Shown: positions 1-9,388, counted from the stretch's first letter. The stretch is 64,000 nucleotides of DNA from JAIBCM01 sp041395165 (GCA_041395165.1 JAWLBA010000005.1:46930-110929); one strand, 5' to 3'. Translations and numbers: made by a program. Notes: generated by a model not told the origin, from the letters alone.

Positions 1-727
1 GATTATAAATTTCAACATGATGTTTTGATTTTTGAACGGTATTTTGTTGTAAGACATGAAAGATGGCTTGAACACAGTCTTGAACGTAAAGGTAAGATTT
101 TCGCTGAGTGCCATCGCCTAAAATTTTTAAATGATCGGGATGATCCAATAATTGTTTGTAAAAATCGATCACGTGACCATGAGTATATCGTTCACCCAGA
201 ATAGAGACAAAACGAAAGATATAACCTTCAAATCCAAAGCCCTCGCAGTAAGCTTGAATTAATCCTTCACCAGCTAGCTTAGGGGCGCCATAAAGCGAGG
301 TTTGAATTGGGAAAGGGGCATCTTCAGAAGTAGGAATTTGGGTTGCTTCGCCGTAAACTGAACCCGTTGATGAAAAAATAATTTTTTTAATCTGGGTTGC
401 ACGCATCGCTTCCAAAACATTAAAGGTTGCAAGAGTGTTTTGCTGAATATCTTTTTCAGGATGATTTAACCCAAATCTTACATCGGCATTGGCAGCTAAA
501 TGAAAAACGGTGTCGCAACCACTCATTGCTTTTGTTAGAGCGGGCAGATCTAAATTATCGCCTTTAACTAATCTAAATTTTTTATTTTTTTGGGCGGATT
601 CAAGAAATTCGGAAAGGCCCGTCGAAAAATTGTCCCATCCTACAACTTCGTAATTTTTTTCCAAAAGAAAATCAATCAGAGAGCTCCCAATAAAACCTGC
701 CGCACCTGTAATAAAAATTTTTTTCAT
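1..727 (-). CDS. NAD-dependent sugar epimerase/dehydratase (3' end beyond window)
   Basis: An open frame reads leftward from an ATG at 727 to the window edge, about 242 codons, so the C-terminus is missing. It begins MKKIFITGAAGFIGSSLID, a Rossmann GxxGxxG nucleotide-binding motif, followed by the HLAANADVRFG segment and a YxxxK catalytic pair (SLYGAPKLAGEG) with an upstream SSTGSVYG serine strand. These are the marks of extended short-chain dehydrogenases acting on nucleotide sugars, such as UDP-glucose 4-epimerase. The exact substrate cannot be read. It lies at the edge of a glycan cluster and resembles the broken epimerase at 6766-7715, so the two are probably paralogs. The frame is intact over the visible part. 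Confidence 0.88.
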   Translation of the reverse strand, partial: MKKIFITGAAGFIGSSLIDFLLEKNYEVVGWDNFSTGLSEFLESAQKNKKFRLVKGDNLDLPALTKAMSGCDTVFHLAANADVRFGLNHPEKDIQQNTLATFNVLEAMRATQIKKIIFSSTGSVYGEATQIPTSEDAPFPIQTSLYGAPKLAGEGLIQAYCEGFGFEGYIFRFVSILGERYTHGHVIDFYKQLLDHPDHLKILGDGTQRKSYLYVQDCVQAIFHVLQQNTVQKSKHHVEIYN

Positions 728-819
728 TTTTTCTTATTCATATCGCTTTTCCAGCGGGTCTCAACTCTTTATTCTCGCAAATATTTCAAGGGTGAGTAGT
801 TTAGACTTAATAGTTATTT

Positions 820-1549
820 ATGATTTTAAAAAGTTTTTTCAATCGCAACATCACGCAGGAATCCAGCGTTGTGAGATGAGATTTGTAAATGGGTAAATGA
901 GGCACATCCGAAAAAACTTCTTGATGTAGGTTGCGGTGATGGAAGGGTGCTATTTCGACATCTGATAGAAATGCCTCAAGAATTTTATGGGGTGGAGGGG
1001 GCCTCAGATTTGAAAATTGCAGCGGAAAAGCGAGGCTTAAAAGTAAGTTCTTTTGATTTAAACGGGCGTTGGCCTTATGAGGATGAGATGTTCGATGTTG
1101 TTTTTTCCAGTCAAGTGATTGAGCACTTACATCACACACGTTTATTTGTGCAAGAGATGTTCCGGGTGTTAAAAAAAGGCGGAACTGCTATTGTAGCTTC
1201 AGAAAATCTTTGCAGTTGGCTCAATTTAGGAGCGATGTTTTTGGGTTATACGCCTTTTTCTTTGATGCAAACGTGTGGAAAATATTTGGGAAATCCTTTA
1301 GGTCTACATTATCAGGATAAGCATTGTGATTCTGTTCCAATAGATCATCCAGCTTTTTCAGGTATTACGGGACATGTTCGAGTGTTAACCGTGAGACAAG
1401 CAAAAGAACTTTTTGAATGGATTGGTCTTCAAGTGGAAGAAGCCCGATCAGTGGCTTTATTGCCATTGCCTGATTTTTTAAGCCGAACTTTAGAAAAATG
1501 GATTAAAAATCGAGGTCATTTTTTGATTTTAAAAGCGCGTAAAATATGA
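820..1549 (+). pseudogene. class I SAM methyltransferase, one frameshift near the start
   Basis: The main frame encodes a Methyltransf_11-type protein: the SAM-binding glycine motif LLDVGCGDGRVLF, an acidic strand, and the motif DEMFDVVFSSQVIEHL followed by RVLKKGG. A GTG at 947 would start inside the SAM motif, so the real start must lie upstream. The ATG at 820 opens a frame (MILKSFFNRNITQESSVV) that stops at 877. Joining it to the main frame around 871-877, at a repeated GA, gives a continuous N-terminus ending DEICKWVNEAHPKK. The lesion is therefore a small indel, either a sequencing error or a recent mutation. The stop overlaps the next gene by four bases (ATGA), which implies translational coupling in a glycan operon. 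The substrate is unknown. Confidence 0.75.
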
Positions 1550-2556
1550 GTGAACTTTTGCCGAAGGTCAGCATTATCACCCCAACACGCAATGCAGCTA
1601 ATATTTTAGGCAACTGCTTTGATTCGGTTTTTGCTCAGGATTATCCCCGTGATCGTTATGAGATTTTAGTGATAGAGGGGCGCTCAACTGATAACACACG
1701 GGAAATTGCTGCACGCTATGGAGCAAACATTATTGATGATCAAGGCTGGAATATGGAAGATGCCAAACGCCAAGCATTAAACCATGCTCAAGGAGATTTT
1801 ATCTTATTTTTAGACGCTGATAATGAAATAACTCATCCAGACTATTTAAAATTAGCCGTAAAAGCTTTGATGGATTATCCTGAAAGTTTAGGAGTTGAAG
1901 CTTATTATTTGGGTTCTAAGAAAATGACTTCGCTATGTGTTTACTTAACCGAGTTATTACATATTAGTGATCCAATTTGTTGGTTGATGAGTGTGAAACC
2001 GGTTTTTGTTTCAGAATTGGATCAAGTTGAGGTCTGGCGAATGCCACAAAAAAGTAATGCTTATCCGCTTGGTGCGAATGGGTTTCTTTATCGAAAATCG
2101 GATCTCGAACAAGTTGCTGCGAATCAACGTTTTTCGGATACTCATATTGCTTTGTATTTAATTGAGTCCGGAAAAAAGACGTGGCTCAGAATTAAGGGAC
2201 GAGGTGTGCACCATTACTATGCGATGACTTTGTATGAGTTTTGGCGTAAGCGAATGAGAGCCACGCTTCATTATTTTAAGATTAAAAAACAGTTTCAATT
2301 TAGTTGGTTAGAACAAAAACCTAATGTGCCAGCATGGTTTGCAGCGTTTTATTGCGCAACAGTCATTGGGCCTGTTTTTCATGCTTTCTTAGGTTGGTTG
2401 AAAACGAAAAATTGGCGATGGTGGTGGCATCCTTTTGCTAGTTGGGCTTCTTTGGCAGGAGTGTTGGCTGGTTTTTATATGCAAATAATGCAAGGCAAGC
2501 GAGAAGACTTGGTGACTTCCTTACAGCCCACTCAATCGTTAAAAAGAGAAAAGTAG
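1546..2556 (+). CDS. family 2 glycosyltransferase
   Basis: The 336-aa protein begins with VSIITPTRNAANILGNC, the N-terminal strand of GT2 (GT-A fold) enzymes. It continues with the nucleotide-binding stretch ending EGRSTDNT and the metal-binding DADNE motif in ILFLDADNEITHPDY. It probably transfers a sugar from a nucleotide donor to a lipid-linked or surface glycan on the cytoplasmic face. The C-terminal ~80 residues contain hydrophobic stretches (about 260-310) consistent with membrane association. The start overlaps the preceding methyltransferase stop by four bases and the next gene follows after 11 bases, so this is one transcription unit. Donor and acceptor cannot be deduced. Confidence 0.9.
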   Translation: MSELLPKVSIITPTRNAANILGNCFDSVFAQDYPRDRYEILVIEGRSTDNTREIAARYGANIIDDQGWNMEDAKRQALNHAQGDFILFLDADNEITHPDYLKLAVKALMDYPESLGVEAYYLGSKKMTSLCVYLTELLHISDPICWLMSVKPVFVSELDQVEVWRMPQKSNAYPLGANGFLYRKSDLEQVAANQRFSDTHIALYLIESGKKTWLRIKGRGVHHYYAMTLYEFWRKRMRATLHYFKIKKQFQFSWLEQKPNVPAWFAAFYCATVIGPVFHAFLGWLKTKNWRWWWHPFASWASLAGVLAGFYMQIMQGKREDLVTSLQPTQSLKREK

Positions 2557-2567
2557 GGTATTGGGTT

Positions 2568-3767
2568 ATGACAAAATCTCCCAGGATTTTTTTTATTGCG
2601 AATGGAGTTTTTAGTGAGCACATCGCTGGTGGTGATATTCATTTTTTAGAAATGGCTCGGGCTTTAGTTCGAAAAGGTTATGAAGTGCATTTTTTAGGAG
2701 GTTTTGTTTTAGAGAAAGTGATTGCGTCTTGGCAGTTATCCGTGAGTTTTCATCCTACAGAGGAAAAGATGGAAGCAGGATTAAGCGATCGCAGTTTTTT
2801 CAGCCAAATCGTGTTGTTTTGGAATTATACGAGGCGTTGTTTGAAGGCTTTTCAAATTTTAAATAAAAAAACAAAACAGGATGATGTAGTTTATGCTGTT
2901 TCAGATTATTGGTTTGATGTTTTGCCAACTGTAAGAAGTCATGCTTCCTACAAAGTTGGGGTTTGGCACATGGAAGCGCCTAGCTTTGAGGAAATCCTTT
3001 TTCGGAAACGGGCTGATGTTCCCTTTTCACGTTTACCTTCCTTTCATAATTGGTTGAGCCAGAAGCTTTCTTTAAAATGGTTAAGTCAGTGTGTGCATAA
3101 AAAAATATTTTATTTGCATCCTGACATGAGAGAAAAGTTGTTGGCCTTAGGTTGTCAATGTGGCGAAATTAGCTTAATTTCATATGGGGTTGATGTTGCT
3201 ACCCCTCAAAAGATAGGAGAAGTTGAAAAGGAGTATGATGTCATATGGCTGGGACGCTTGCATCGACAAAAGGGGGTTGATGATATTATTCCTACTTTGA
3301 ATTATTTGGCAGAACGAGTCGATAATTTTAAAGCTGTGATTGTAGGAAAAGTAAAAGAAGGTTTGCAACCAATGATTGGAAAACCTTTGGCGAATCAAGT
3401 GTTTTTTCCAGGATTTGTTTCTGAAGAGGAAAAGTTTCGTCTTTTGAAGGCGAGTCGAGTATTTGTAATGCCAAGTCGTCATGAGGGTTCACCTCGGGTA
3501 ATTGGCGAGGCGTTATTGTGTGGAACGCGAGTGGTGGCTTATGATGTTAAGACTTATTTTGAGATGTTCCATGACTGGATTTATTATGTGCCTAAGTTTG
3601 ATTTATTCACATTTCAAAAAGAGGTGGAAAATCAAGTGATTCAATCGCGGAATCAAACCAAGCTCATCAATAGTTTTGATTTAGAACAATTTAAAAACGA
3701 AAATTCATGGGAAGCCACAGGCGAGCATTTTGTGAAGGAAATTCAAAAGCTTTTAGTAAAAAATTAA
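2568..3767 (+). CDS. family 4 glycosyltransferase
   Basis: The start is taken at the ATG at 2568, just after the GT2 stop, giving 399 aa. The open frame extends further upstream but only as overlap with the GT2 gene. The N-terminal domain begins RIFFIANGVFSEHIAGGDIH, a donor-free GT-B start. The C-terminal domain has DVIWLGRLHRQKGVD and the E-x7-E type signature MPSRHEGSPRVIGEALLCG, which binds the nucleotide-sugar in GT4 retaining enzymes. It would act in the cytoplasm on a lipid-linked glycan together with the preceding GT2. The gene is intact and is followed by a repeat-bearing intergenic stretch and a convergent heptose operon. Confidence 0.9.
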   Translation: MTKSPRIFFIANGVFSEHIAGGDIHFLEMARALVRKGYEVHFLGGFVLEKVIASWQLSVSFHPTEEKMEAGLSDRSFFSQIVLFWNYTRRCLKAFQILNKKTKQDDVVYAVSDYWFDVLPTVRSHASYKVGVWHMEAPSFEEILFRKRADVPFSRLPSFHNWLSQKLSLKWLSQCVHKKIFYLHPDMREKLLALGCQCGEISLISYGVDVATPQKIGEVEKEYDVIWLGRLHRQKGVDDIIPTLNYLAERVDNFKAVIVGKVKEGLQPMIGKPLANQVFFPGFVSEEEKFRLLKASRVFVMPSRHEGSPRVIGEALLCGTRVVAYDVKTYFEMFHDWIYYVPKFDLFTFQKEVENQVIQSRNQTKLINSFDLEQFKNENSWEATGEHFVKEIQKLLVKN

Positions 3768-3806
3768 TCCCTTTTAAGGTAAATTCCCCGACGCTTTGCA
3801 GGTGGG

Positions 3807-3885
3807 TGTGTCATCTTCGGGCTTGACACGTGGATCCTTTTAGAATGTAAATAACAATAGATTCCCGCTTTCGCGAGAATGACAG
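3807..3885. repeat. REP-like palindromic intergenic repeat, copy A
   Basis: The stretch between two convergent genes contains an inverted repeat (GTGTCA...TGACAC, 3807-3828) and a second hairpin built on CCCGCTTTCGCGAG, ending GAATGACA. On the reverse strand the middle reads TTACATTCTAAAAGGATCC, closely resembling the TTACATTAATTCTAAAAAC stretch at 60659-60677. Two related intergenic copies suggest a small interspersed palindromic family. It could also act as a bidirectional terminator for the flanking convergent genes. Confidence 0.55.
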
Positions 3886-3907
3886 ATGTTTTATGTCGAG
3901 TTCTATT

Positions 3908-4468
3908 TTATTTTTGACAAAGCGTTTTCATAACCAAATGGCAAAAAGTCAGGTGAAGATCTTCAGTGATTTGCATATCATGAATATTGACCCAAACATG
4001 ATGTTGAGCGATTTGTTTTAATTTACCACCATCAAAACCACAGATTCCTAAGGTAATGCCACCGTTTTCGTTTGCGTAAGTAATAGCGTTAATCACATTG
4101 GGAGAATTTCCACTGCCCGAAATGGCAATAACAAGATCTTTAGGTTCCAAAGTATTTTTTAATTGTTCTGAGAAAACTTTTTCATAGGCGATGTCATTGC
4201 TGTAGGCGGTTATTAAGCCCATATTGTCGTTGAGACAAACACCGCGAAATTTTTTCCCATGAGTAAGCACAGCTGATTTATTCCAGTCAGTGATATAATG
4301 GGAGGCGGTTAATGCGCTTCCTCCGTTTCCAAAAACAATAATTTGTCGCCCTTGCTGCCAAGCTTCATGAATGAGTTGAATGGCATGTGTGATCTGTTGG
4401 ATGTCTAGAGAGCCAATAGTTTGGGTTGAATGGATTAAATAATTTTGAACAATTTCAGAGTGTTTCAT
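3908..4468 (-). CDS. gmhA: sedoheptulose-7-phosphate isomerase (SIS domain)
   Basis: The 186-aa single SIS-domain protein has the usual GmhA length. It carries IIVFGNGGSALTASHYITDW (sugar-phosphate binding, DiaA/GmhA type), the serine-rich AISGSGNSPNVI loop, and a C-terminal ITEDLHLTFCHL helix with the conserved E and H. It would convert sedoheptulose 7-phosphate to D-glycero-D-manno-heptose 7-phosphate in the cytoplasm. Its start overlaps the stop of the heptose kinase by four bases, and the bifunctional guanylyltransferase-phosphatase lies upstream. That context decides for GmhA over the related DnaA-binding DiaA. The order kinase-isomerase fits the GDP-alpha-heptose route. Confidence 0.87.
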   Translation of the reverse strand: MKHSEIVQNYLIHSTQTIGSLDIQQITHAIQLIHEAWQQGRQIIVFGNGGSALTASHYITDWNKSAVLTHGKKFRGVCLNDNMGLITAYSNDIAYEKVFSEQLKNTLEPKDLVIAISGSGNSPNVINAITYANENGGITLGICGFDGGKLKQIAQHHVWVNIHDMQITEDLHLTFCHLVMKTLCQK

Positions 4469-5451
4469 GGATTGTGAATAAATATAATACGACTTCCTTG
4501 AGCTTCAAAGCGGAAAGGGACCATTCGCAAAGGTTTTAAACTTTTTTGGATAGCTGCATGTTTTTCTTTTGGCACGTAGAAAGTAAGAAATCCTCCATTG
4601 CCGGCGCCCAGGAGTTTTCCCCCAATAGCGCCGGCTTTTTTGGCGAGTCGATACCATTCATCGATTTGTGGGGTGCTAATGTGGGAAGTGAGCGATCGTT
4701 TGAGCCGCCAGTTTGCATCTAAAATTTTACCGAAGGCTGAAAGATGATTGTTTTGCAGTTCTTTTTTTAGATCGTGCGCCAATTGAACCATCGCTTGTAA
4801 AGCTTTTTGCTTATCTTTTTTTTCTTTCAATGCGATTTGCTGAGCTTGGAGTATGTCTGAAGCGTTGCGACAAACTCCTGTGTAAAAAGTTATTAAATTA
4901 TCTTGAAGATTCGTTAAAATTTCTTTGCGACAGACAATAGGCTCTACACACACCGTGTCGTCGGGATTGAAACGGATGAAATTTAATCCTCCAAAAGCGG
5001 AAGCGTATTGATCTTGCTTGCCAATGGGAGCTCCGCAACGTTCGATTTCAATTTCACAACTTTCTTCAGCCAGTTGTGCCGCCGAAACATAACGTGATGA
5101 GTAAGCATGCAGAGCATGAAGTAAGCCAGCCGTGAAAGCACTTGAGGATCCCAAACCGGTGCCTTTGGAGGGAATATCGGCGATAGAAGTAATTTCGATG
5201 CCGCCACGAATACGAAGTTTTTTTAACGCTTCGCGCACGAGAGGATGTTCAATTTGGCTGGGCCGATCCACTTCTTCTGTTCGAGAATAGCTCAACCGAA
5301 TTTTATGATCGAATTTTTGATTAACCGTAACATAAACATATTGATTAATGGCAGTAGAAACCACAGCGCCGCCACATTGCCGATAGAATAGAGGTAAATC
5401 GCTTCCTCCGCCAACAAAGCTCATCCGAAGTGGTGTGCTGCTAATAATCAT
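4465..5451 (-). CDS. hddA: D-glycero-alpha-D-manno-heptose-7-phosphate kinase
   Basis: This 328-aa GHMP-superfamily kinase starts with the family motif PLRMSFVGGGSDLPLFY. It has the ATP-binding loop SKGTGLGSSSAFTAGLLHAL and the C-terminal glycine motif AGAIGGKLLGAGNGGFL. It would phosphorylate heptose 7-phosphate to the 1,7-bisphosphate with alpha configuration. It sits between gmhA (four-base overlap) and the hddC-gmhB fusion, so all four reactions of GDP-D-glycero-alpha-D-manno-heptose synthesis are in consecutive genes. A fucokinase-like sugar kinase is the alternative from sequence alone, but the operon argues for HddA. Confidence 0.88.
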   Translation of the reverse strand: MIISSTPLRMSFVGGGSDLPLFYRQCGGAVVSTAINQYVYVTVNQKFDHKIRLSYSRTEEVDRPSQIEHPLVREALKKLRIRGGIEITSIADIPSKGTGLGSSSAFTAGLLHALHAYSSRYVSAAQLAEESCEIEIERCGAPIGKQDQYASAFGGLNFIRFNPDDTVCVEPIVCRKEILTNLQDNLITFYTGVCRNASDILQAQQIALKEKKDKQKALQAMVQLAHDLKKELQNNHLSAFGKILDANWRLKRSLTSHISTPQIDEWYRLAKKAGAIGGKLLGAGNGGFLTFYVPKEKHAAIQKSLKPLRMVPFRFEAQGSRIIFIHNP

Positions 5452-5462
5452 GTGATGATCGT

Positions 5463-6779
5463 CTAGTTTTGTGAAATAATAAACTCTGCCGCTTCGAGTA
5501 ACGAGTTAAAAGTGAAATCGGGCGTCGCTGAGTATTTTTTGTCTTGGCCAGCTTGACCCGTTTTAACGAGTATCGATTTTATATGGGCATTTTTCGCTGT
5601 CTGAATATCGGTTGTGGTGTCTCCAATAAACCAGGATTGCTGTGAATCAATGTGAAATTGTTGTATGGCTTGTTCAACCATTCCGGTGTTGGGTTTTCGA
5701 CAGTCGCAATGAATTTTAAGTTCTGTGCGTTCACCGGGAAAACCTTTTTCTGGATGGTGGGGGCAGTAATAAATTCTATCCAGAAAAGCGTGATTTTTAC
5801 CTATTAAGGTTTCGAGTTTATTATGAATCATTTGCACATCAGTTTCAGTGCAGAATCCTTTAGCAATAACAGGTTGATTGGTGATGACGATGGTACGAAT
5901 GCCATGATGATTAAATTTTTGAATGGCCTCGGCGATGTGAGGAAGTAAAATCACTTGTTCCCAATGGGTAATGCCTTGTGCTCGATCTTCCATGAGCGTG
6001 CCGTCACGATCCAAAAAAACTGCGCGTTGAAGGTGAGACAGCGAGGCTTTTTCAATTACGCCGGTTTCATATTCTCGACAAACTTTATCGTAGCGTTCTG
6101 GTGTGCCGATGTCTTTGATATATTCGGGGCTTCGATAGGCTTGTAATGAATTTCCTTTATTTAGCAATTCCGGGAAAAGATCTTTTCCGAAGTCTAGAGA
6201 TTTTTCATTTTTTTTCCAAGATTCTAGGGCTTTTTTCTTAATTAAATAAAGTGCAGCATTAACTAAATTTTGGCGAAAAACTTTTGGAGAATGAGGACGA
6301 TTATGAAAAGCAATAATGCGATCGCTAGCATTTGTTTCGATTAAATCAGAATCGAAAGGATGATCGTTAGGGTGAACCAATAGAGTGGCATCGGCTTGAT
6401 GTTGATGGTGATAGTTTTCGAATCGTTGTAAGTCCACATTAATCATGGTGTCGCCATACATAATCATGCATTCGTCGATAAGATGATCCCATAACTGAAG
6501 CACAGCTCCCGCAGTGCCTAGTGGATTTTTTTCTTCAAAATAATTTAAGGTAACTCCAAATTGTTTCCCATCACCCAACGTTTTTCTAATTTGATCAGCG
6601 CCATGGCAAATAAGGAGCCAGATTGAAGTATAGCCATAGCGTTGTGCTAAACGGATTTGATGTTCTAATAAAGGAATCCCTCCAATTGTTACTAGGGGCT
6701 TAGGAAGATCGCCACATCGCGCTTTTAATCGGGTGCCCTGTCCGCCGGCTAGGATTAAAAGTTGCTTATTGATTTTCAT
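5463..6779 (-). CDS. hddC-gmhB: bifunctional heptose-1-phosphate guanylyltransferase / heptose-1,7-bisphosphate phosphatase
   Basis: The start is taken at the ATG at 6779 (MKINKQLLILAGGQGTRL), giving 438 aa. Residues ~1-235 are a nucleotidyltransferase with the GGQGTRL loop and the KPLVTIGG lysine. Residues ~255-430 are a HAD phosphatase with the FLDRDGTLMED nucleophile motif, TNQPVIAKG, a zinc-site pattern (CPHHP...CDCRKP), and the GDTTTDI acidic motif typical of GmhB. The fusion would dephosphorylate the 1,7-bisphosphate and then add GMP, giving GDP-heptose. The start overlaps the upstream epimerase end by 14 bases, and hddA follows after 11 bases. The frame is intact. Nucleotide specificity (GDP rather than ADP) is inferred from the HddA context. 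Confidence 0.88.
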   Translation of the reverse strand: MKINKQLLILAGGQGTRLKARCGDLPKPLVTIGGIPLLEHQIRLAQRYGYTSIWLLICHGADQIRKTLGDGKQFGVTLNYFEEKNPLGTAGAVLQLWDHLIDECMIMYGDTMINVDLQRFENYHHQHQADATLLVHPNDHPFDSDLIETNASDRIIAFHNRPHSPKVFRQNLVNAALYLIKKKALESWKKNEKSLDFGKDLFPELLNKGNSLQAYRSPEYIKDIGTPERYDKVCREYETGVIEKASLSHLQRAVFLDRDGTLMEDRAQGITHWEQVILLPHIAEAIQKFNHHGIRTIVITNQPVIAKGFCTETDVQMIHNKLETLIGKNHAFLDRIYYCPHHPEKGFPGERTELKIHCDCRKPNTGMVEQAIQQFHIDSQQSWFIGDTTTDIQTAKNAHIKSILVKTGQAGQDKKYSATPDFTFNSLLEAAEFIISQN

Positions 6780-7715
6780 CCCAAATTTCTTGGACAGCAT
6801 TTTTTATTGCTTCATTGGAACTGAGTTTAGCTTGCCATCCTAATTGCGAAAGTTTTTGGGTGTCGTATTGAAAATGAGGCACGTCACCATTCCATCCTTT
6901 ACTGCCTCCGGTGTAATGGATTTTTGGTTTTAATTGGCATGCTTGGACTAAGTCTTCTACAATGTTTCGAACGGAAGTTGTGCTAGGAGAGGCAATATTG
7001 AAGTAGTTTAATTTTTCTTTCGCATTTTGATAAATGAAAATCAGAGCATCGATCAACTCGGAAACATAAAGGTAAGGTTTGGTTTGATTGCCGTCGCCAA
7101 GAACTTCTAAGTGTGTTGAATCAATTTAATTTTTTAATGAGATCGTAGATAACGCCATGTGTGGCTCGTGATCCGACGACGTTGGGAAAACGAAAATCCA
7201 CGCTTGTTTTAAATAGCTTTCAAACCTACTGAAATAAGTGCTCTAGAGGCTAGTTTCATGGCTCCGTAAGAAGAAATGGGAAAGAGAGGGCCATGGTCTT
7301 CTTTTAATGGCTCCGGAAGTTGGCCATAAATTGTTGAGGTCGAGGCGAAAGCAAAGTTAGAAATTTGAAGTTGTTTAGCAATTTTTGTGGCATTGTAAGT
7401 GGTGAGAAAAGTGGCGTTAAGATCAATGTCCGGATTTTTAACGCCAGCTTGAATGTCAGAGTTTGCTGCAAGATGCCAAACCGTTTCCCATGACATTTTA
7501 TATTTTGACAGAAGCTCAAGACATGTTTCGGTATCGTTTAAATCTTGTTGATAAAAAGTAAAATTGGGATGAGATAAAGCTAAAGTTAGATTTTCTTTTT
7601 TGCCTAAACTAAGGTTGTCGATACCGATAACATGATAGTTAAGTTGTAGTAAACGATCGACAAGATGGCTTCCGATAAAACCGGCGGCTCCTGTAACAAG
7701 GCATGCTTTATTCAT
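6766..7715 (-). pseudogene. NAD-dependent nucleotide-sugar epimerase, frameshifted in the middle
   Basis: The N-terminal half (7209-7715) begins NKACLVTGAAGFIGSHLVDR with the dinucleotide motif, HLAANSDIQAGV and the SSYGAMKLASRAL catalytic YxxxK. The C-terminal half (6766-7056) has LNYFNIASPSTTSVRNI and a substrate-domain end. Between them (7057-7208) recognisable family sequence continues but hops between frames: FRFPNVVGSRATHGVIYDLI, then LEVLGDGNQTKPYLYV. At least two, probably three, small indels are needed to join it. The whole would be ~315 aa, normal for UDP-sugar 4-epimerases. It leads the heptose operon, so it may supply another nucleotide sugar. Whether it is dead or mis-sequenced is unresolved. 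Confidence 0.8.
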
Positions 7716-7920
7716 TTGAGTTTAAAAAGTAAATCGACTAAGGGTAAATTTTCAGGCAAATATGTCAATGGAATGCAATAATGAATAATGTGGTTAAAAC
7801 AATAGTTTTGTTATGTCACGGTGAATGGCGTCGTTTATAATGAAGTTCATGCAAGAATTTTTCGAGTGGTTTATGAAGTGATTTTTAAACTGATTTGCCG
7901 GGCGACGAAGTGGTAGAGTC

Positions 7921-8585
7921 ATGCCTGAGTATACGGTAAAAGTAATAACAAATTATCCTGTCGCTTTTGAATCCCCCGATCATATTGCCCCTAAAGGAAC
8001 AGCAGAAAACAATAGCACAAATAAAAAATTTGTTCTGCATATGGATAGCTTGTTAAGCAGTGATTTTTCAGGGCAAACGCTTTTTTGTTTGATTTAGTTG
8101 TTCAGGAGGGCAAATGGTGAAAGATTTTATGGATTTGCGTTGGGTGGAGTCGGATTGGAGGGATCGGATTATTCTTTAAAACATCGGCGAGCAAATTGGA
8201 GAAATTTAGCAAATCGAAATTTATTTACTTGTGATATTACTAAGCCTGTTTAGATTAAAATTAATGAAGAAAAGCGCAGTTTCATTTGATTACGGCTTGG
8301 GAGGTGATGGAGCATATTGCTACAAACGATTTGATCCAGGTTTTTCGCAATATTAGCCAGCATCTAAAGATAGGAGGTTATTTTATCGCTTCAACGACAT
8401 CGACTTCTGATGTTCATGAGGGCATCGAATTGCATCAAACCCAGTGGGAAAATGCGCAGTGGCGCGAATTTGTAGGAAAGAATTTTTCCGAGTTGTATTA
8501 TACGGATGTGGGGTTAAAAATTTATGAATTTGTTCGTTATAATTTTTTGCATCCATCCTTTTTAATTTATCAAAAAATAAAATGA
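7921..8585 (+). pseudogene. class I SAM methyltransferase, multiply broken
   Basis: From the ATG at 7921, recognisable methyltransferase sequence can be followed through several frames: PDHIAPKGTAENNSTN, then the SAM-motif area at ~8095-8120 (CSGGQMVKDFMDLRW), VGLEGSDYSLKHRRANW, an in-frame TAG at ~8250, then ITAWEVMEHIATNDLI and HLKIGGYFIASTTS, the intact C-terminal part from 8286. At least three indels plus one nonsense codon are needed, more damage than most broken genes here show. The end overlaps the FkbM-type gene by four bases (ATGA). The upstream stretch 7716-7920 shows no convincing gene. Confidence 0.7.
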
Positions 8586-9388
8586 TACAGCGTTGGGTGA
8601 CACAACTCTCGCGAAGCGAGCGAGCGCGAAATTTTGTTAAAAAAATTGGCTTAGTGCGTTTGGCGAATTTTGGGTTAAGATTATTTCCCTTAGTTAATAC
8701 TTTATCAGGGAGTAGAGTGAAATATCGAATGGCGAAACTCGAGAGTATTCCTTTAGCGCAAGAAATGTTCGGCGAGCAGAATCTTTATGAAGCGGATGGT
8801 TTGCCGCAGCGATTAGAGACCTTTGCTGATTTGGGTTGTAATGTAGGTTATTTTACATGTTGGTTGACTCATGTGCGAGGAGGTAAATCCTTGCGTGGTT
8901 TAATGGTGGATGCCAACCCTGAGGCAGTAAAAGAAGCGCAATGGCATGCGAATGTAAATCATTGGAGTGAAGTTGTGGTGATGCAAGGGTTGGTGGGTGA
9001 AACCGATGAAAACGAGCGGAAAGACTTTTTTGTTTACGAATCTAATGTTTGCTCTGCAAGCGAGCCTTTAATTCAAGAAGAGTTAGGTTTAAAAGGAAAG
9101 TGGGACAAAATAACAGTGCCTGGAATTTTAGTTGAAAAGCTTTGGAAAAAACAATTTGGCGAGAAGCGTTGTCATTTACTAAAACTCGATGTTGAAGGCG
9201 CAGAGTTAAATTTTTTACAAAAAGAAACCCAATTTTTGCAGAGGGTTGATGCGATGTGGATTGAATGGCATGCATGGGCGACAGATTTTCAAACCGTTCG
9301 CACTACTTTAGAAAAAGCTAATTTTAAATTTGTTAAAATTTTAAGTGAAAATACTTTAATGGGAACGGCTTATTTTGTAAAAAACTGA
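8582..9388 (+). CDS. FkbM-family methyltransferase
   Basis: The 268-aa protein has FADLGCNVGYFTCWLTHV (SAM-binding loop), GLMVDANPEAVKEA (ribose-binding acidic residue) and the C-terminal LLKLDVEGAELNFL motif that defines FkbM-type enzymes. These usually O-methylate sugars in surface glycans or natural products. The start overlaps the end of the broken methyltransferase by four bases. The last 19 bases overlap the convergent gene at 9370. The frame is intact. The substrate is unknown, but the setting among glycosyltransferases suggests a glycan. Confidence 0.82.
   Translation: MIQRWVTQLSRSERARNFVKKIGLVRLANFGLRLFPLVNTLSGSRVKYRMAKLESIPLAQEMFGEQNLYEADGLPQRLETFADLGCNVGYFTCWLTHVRGGKSLRGLMVDANPEAVKEAQWHANVNHWSEVVVMQGLVGETDENERKDFFVYESNVCSASEPLIQEELGLKGKWDKITVPGILVEKLWKKQFGEKRCHLLKLDVEGAELNFLQKETQFLQRVDAMWIEWHAWATDFQTVRTTLEKANFKFVKILSENTLMGTAYFVKN

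Noticed and set aside
807..1139. Reverse-strand frame of 110 aa opposite the first methyltransferase
   Set aside because: It lies antisense to clear methyltransferase sequence, has no family features and no RBS.
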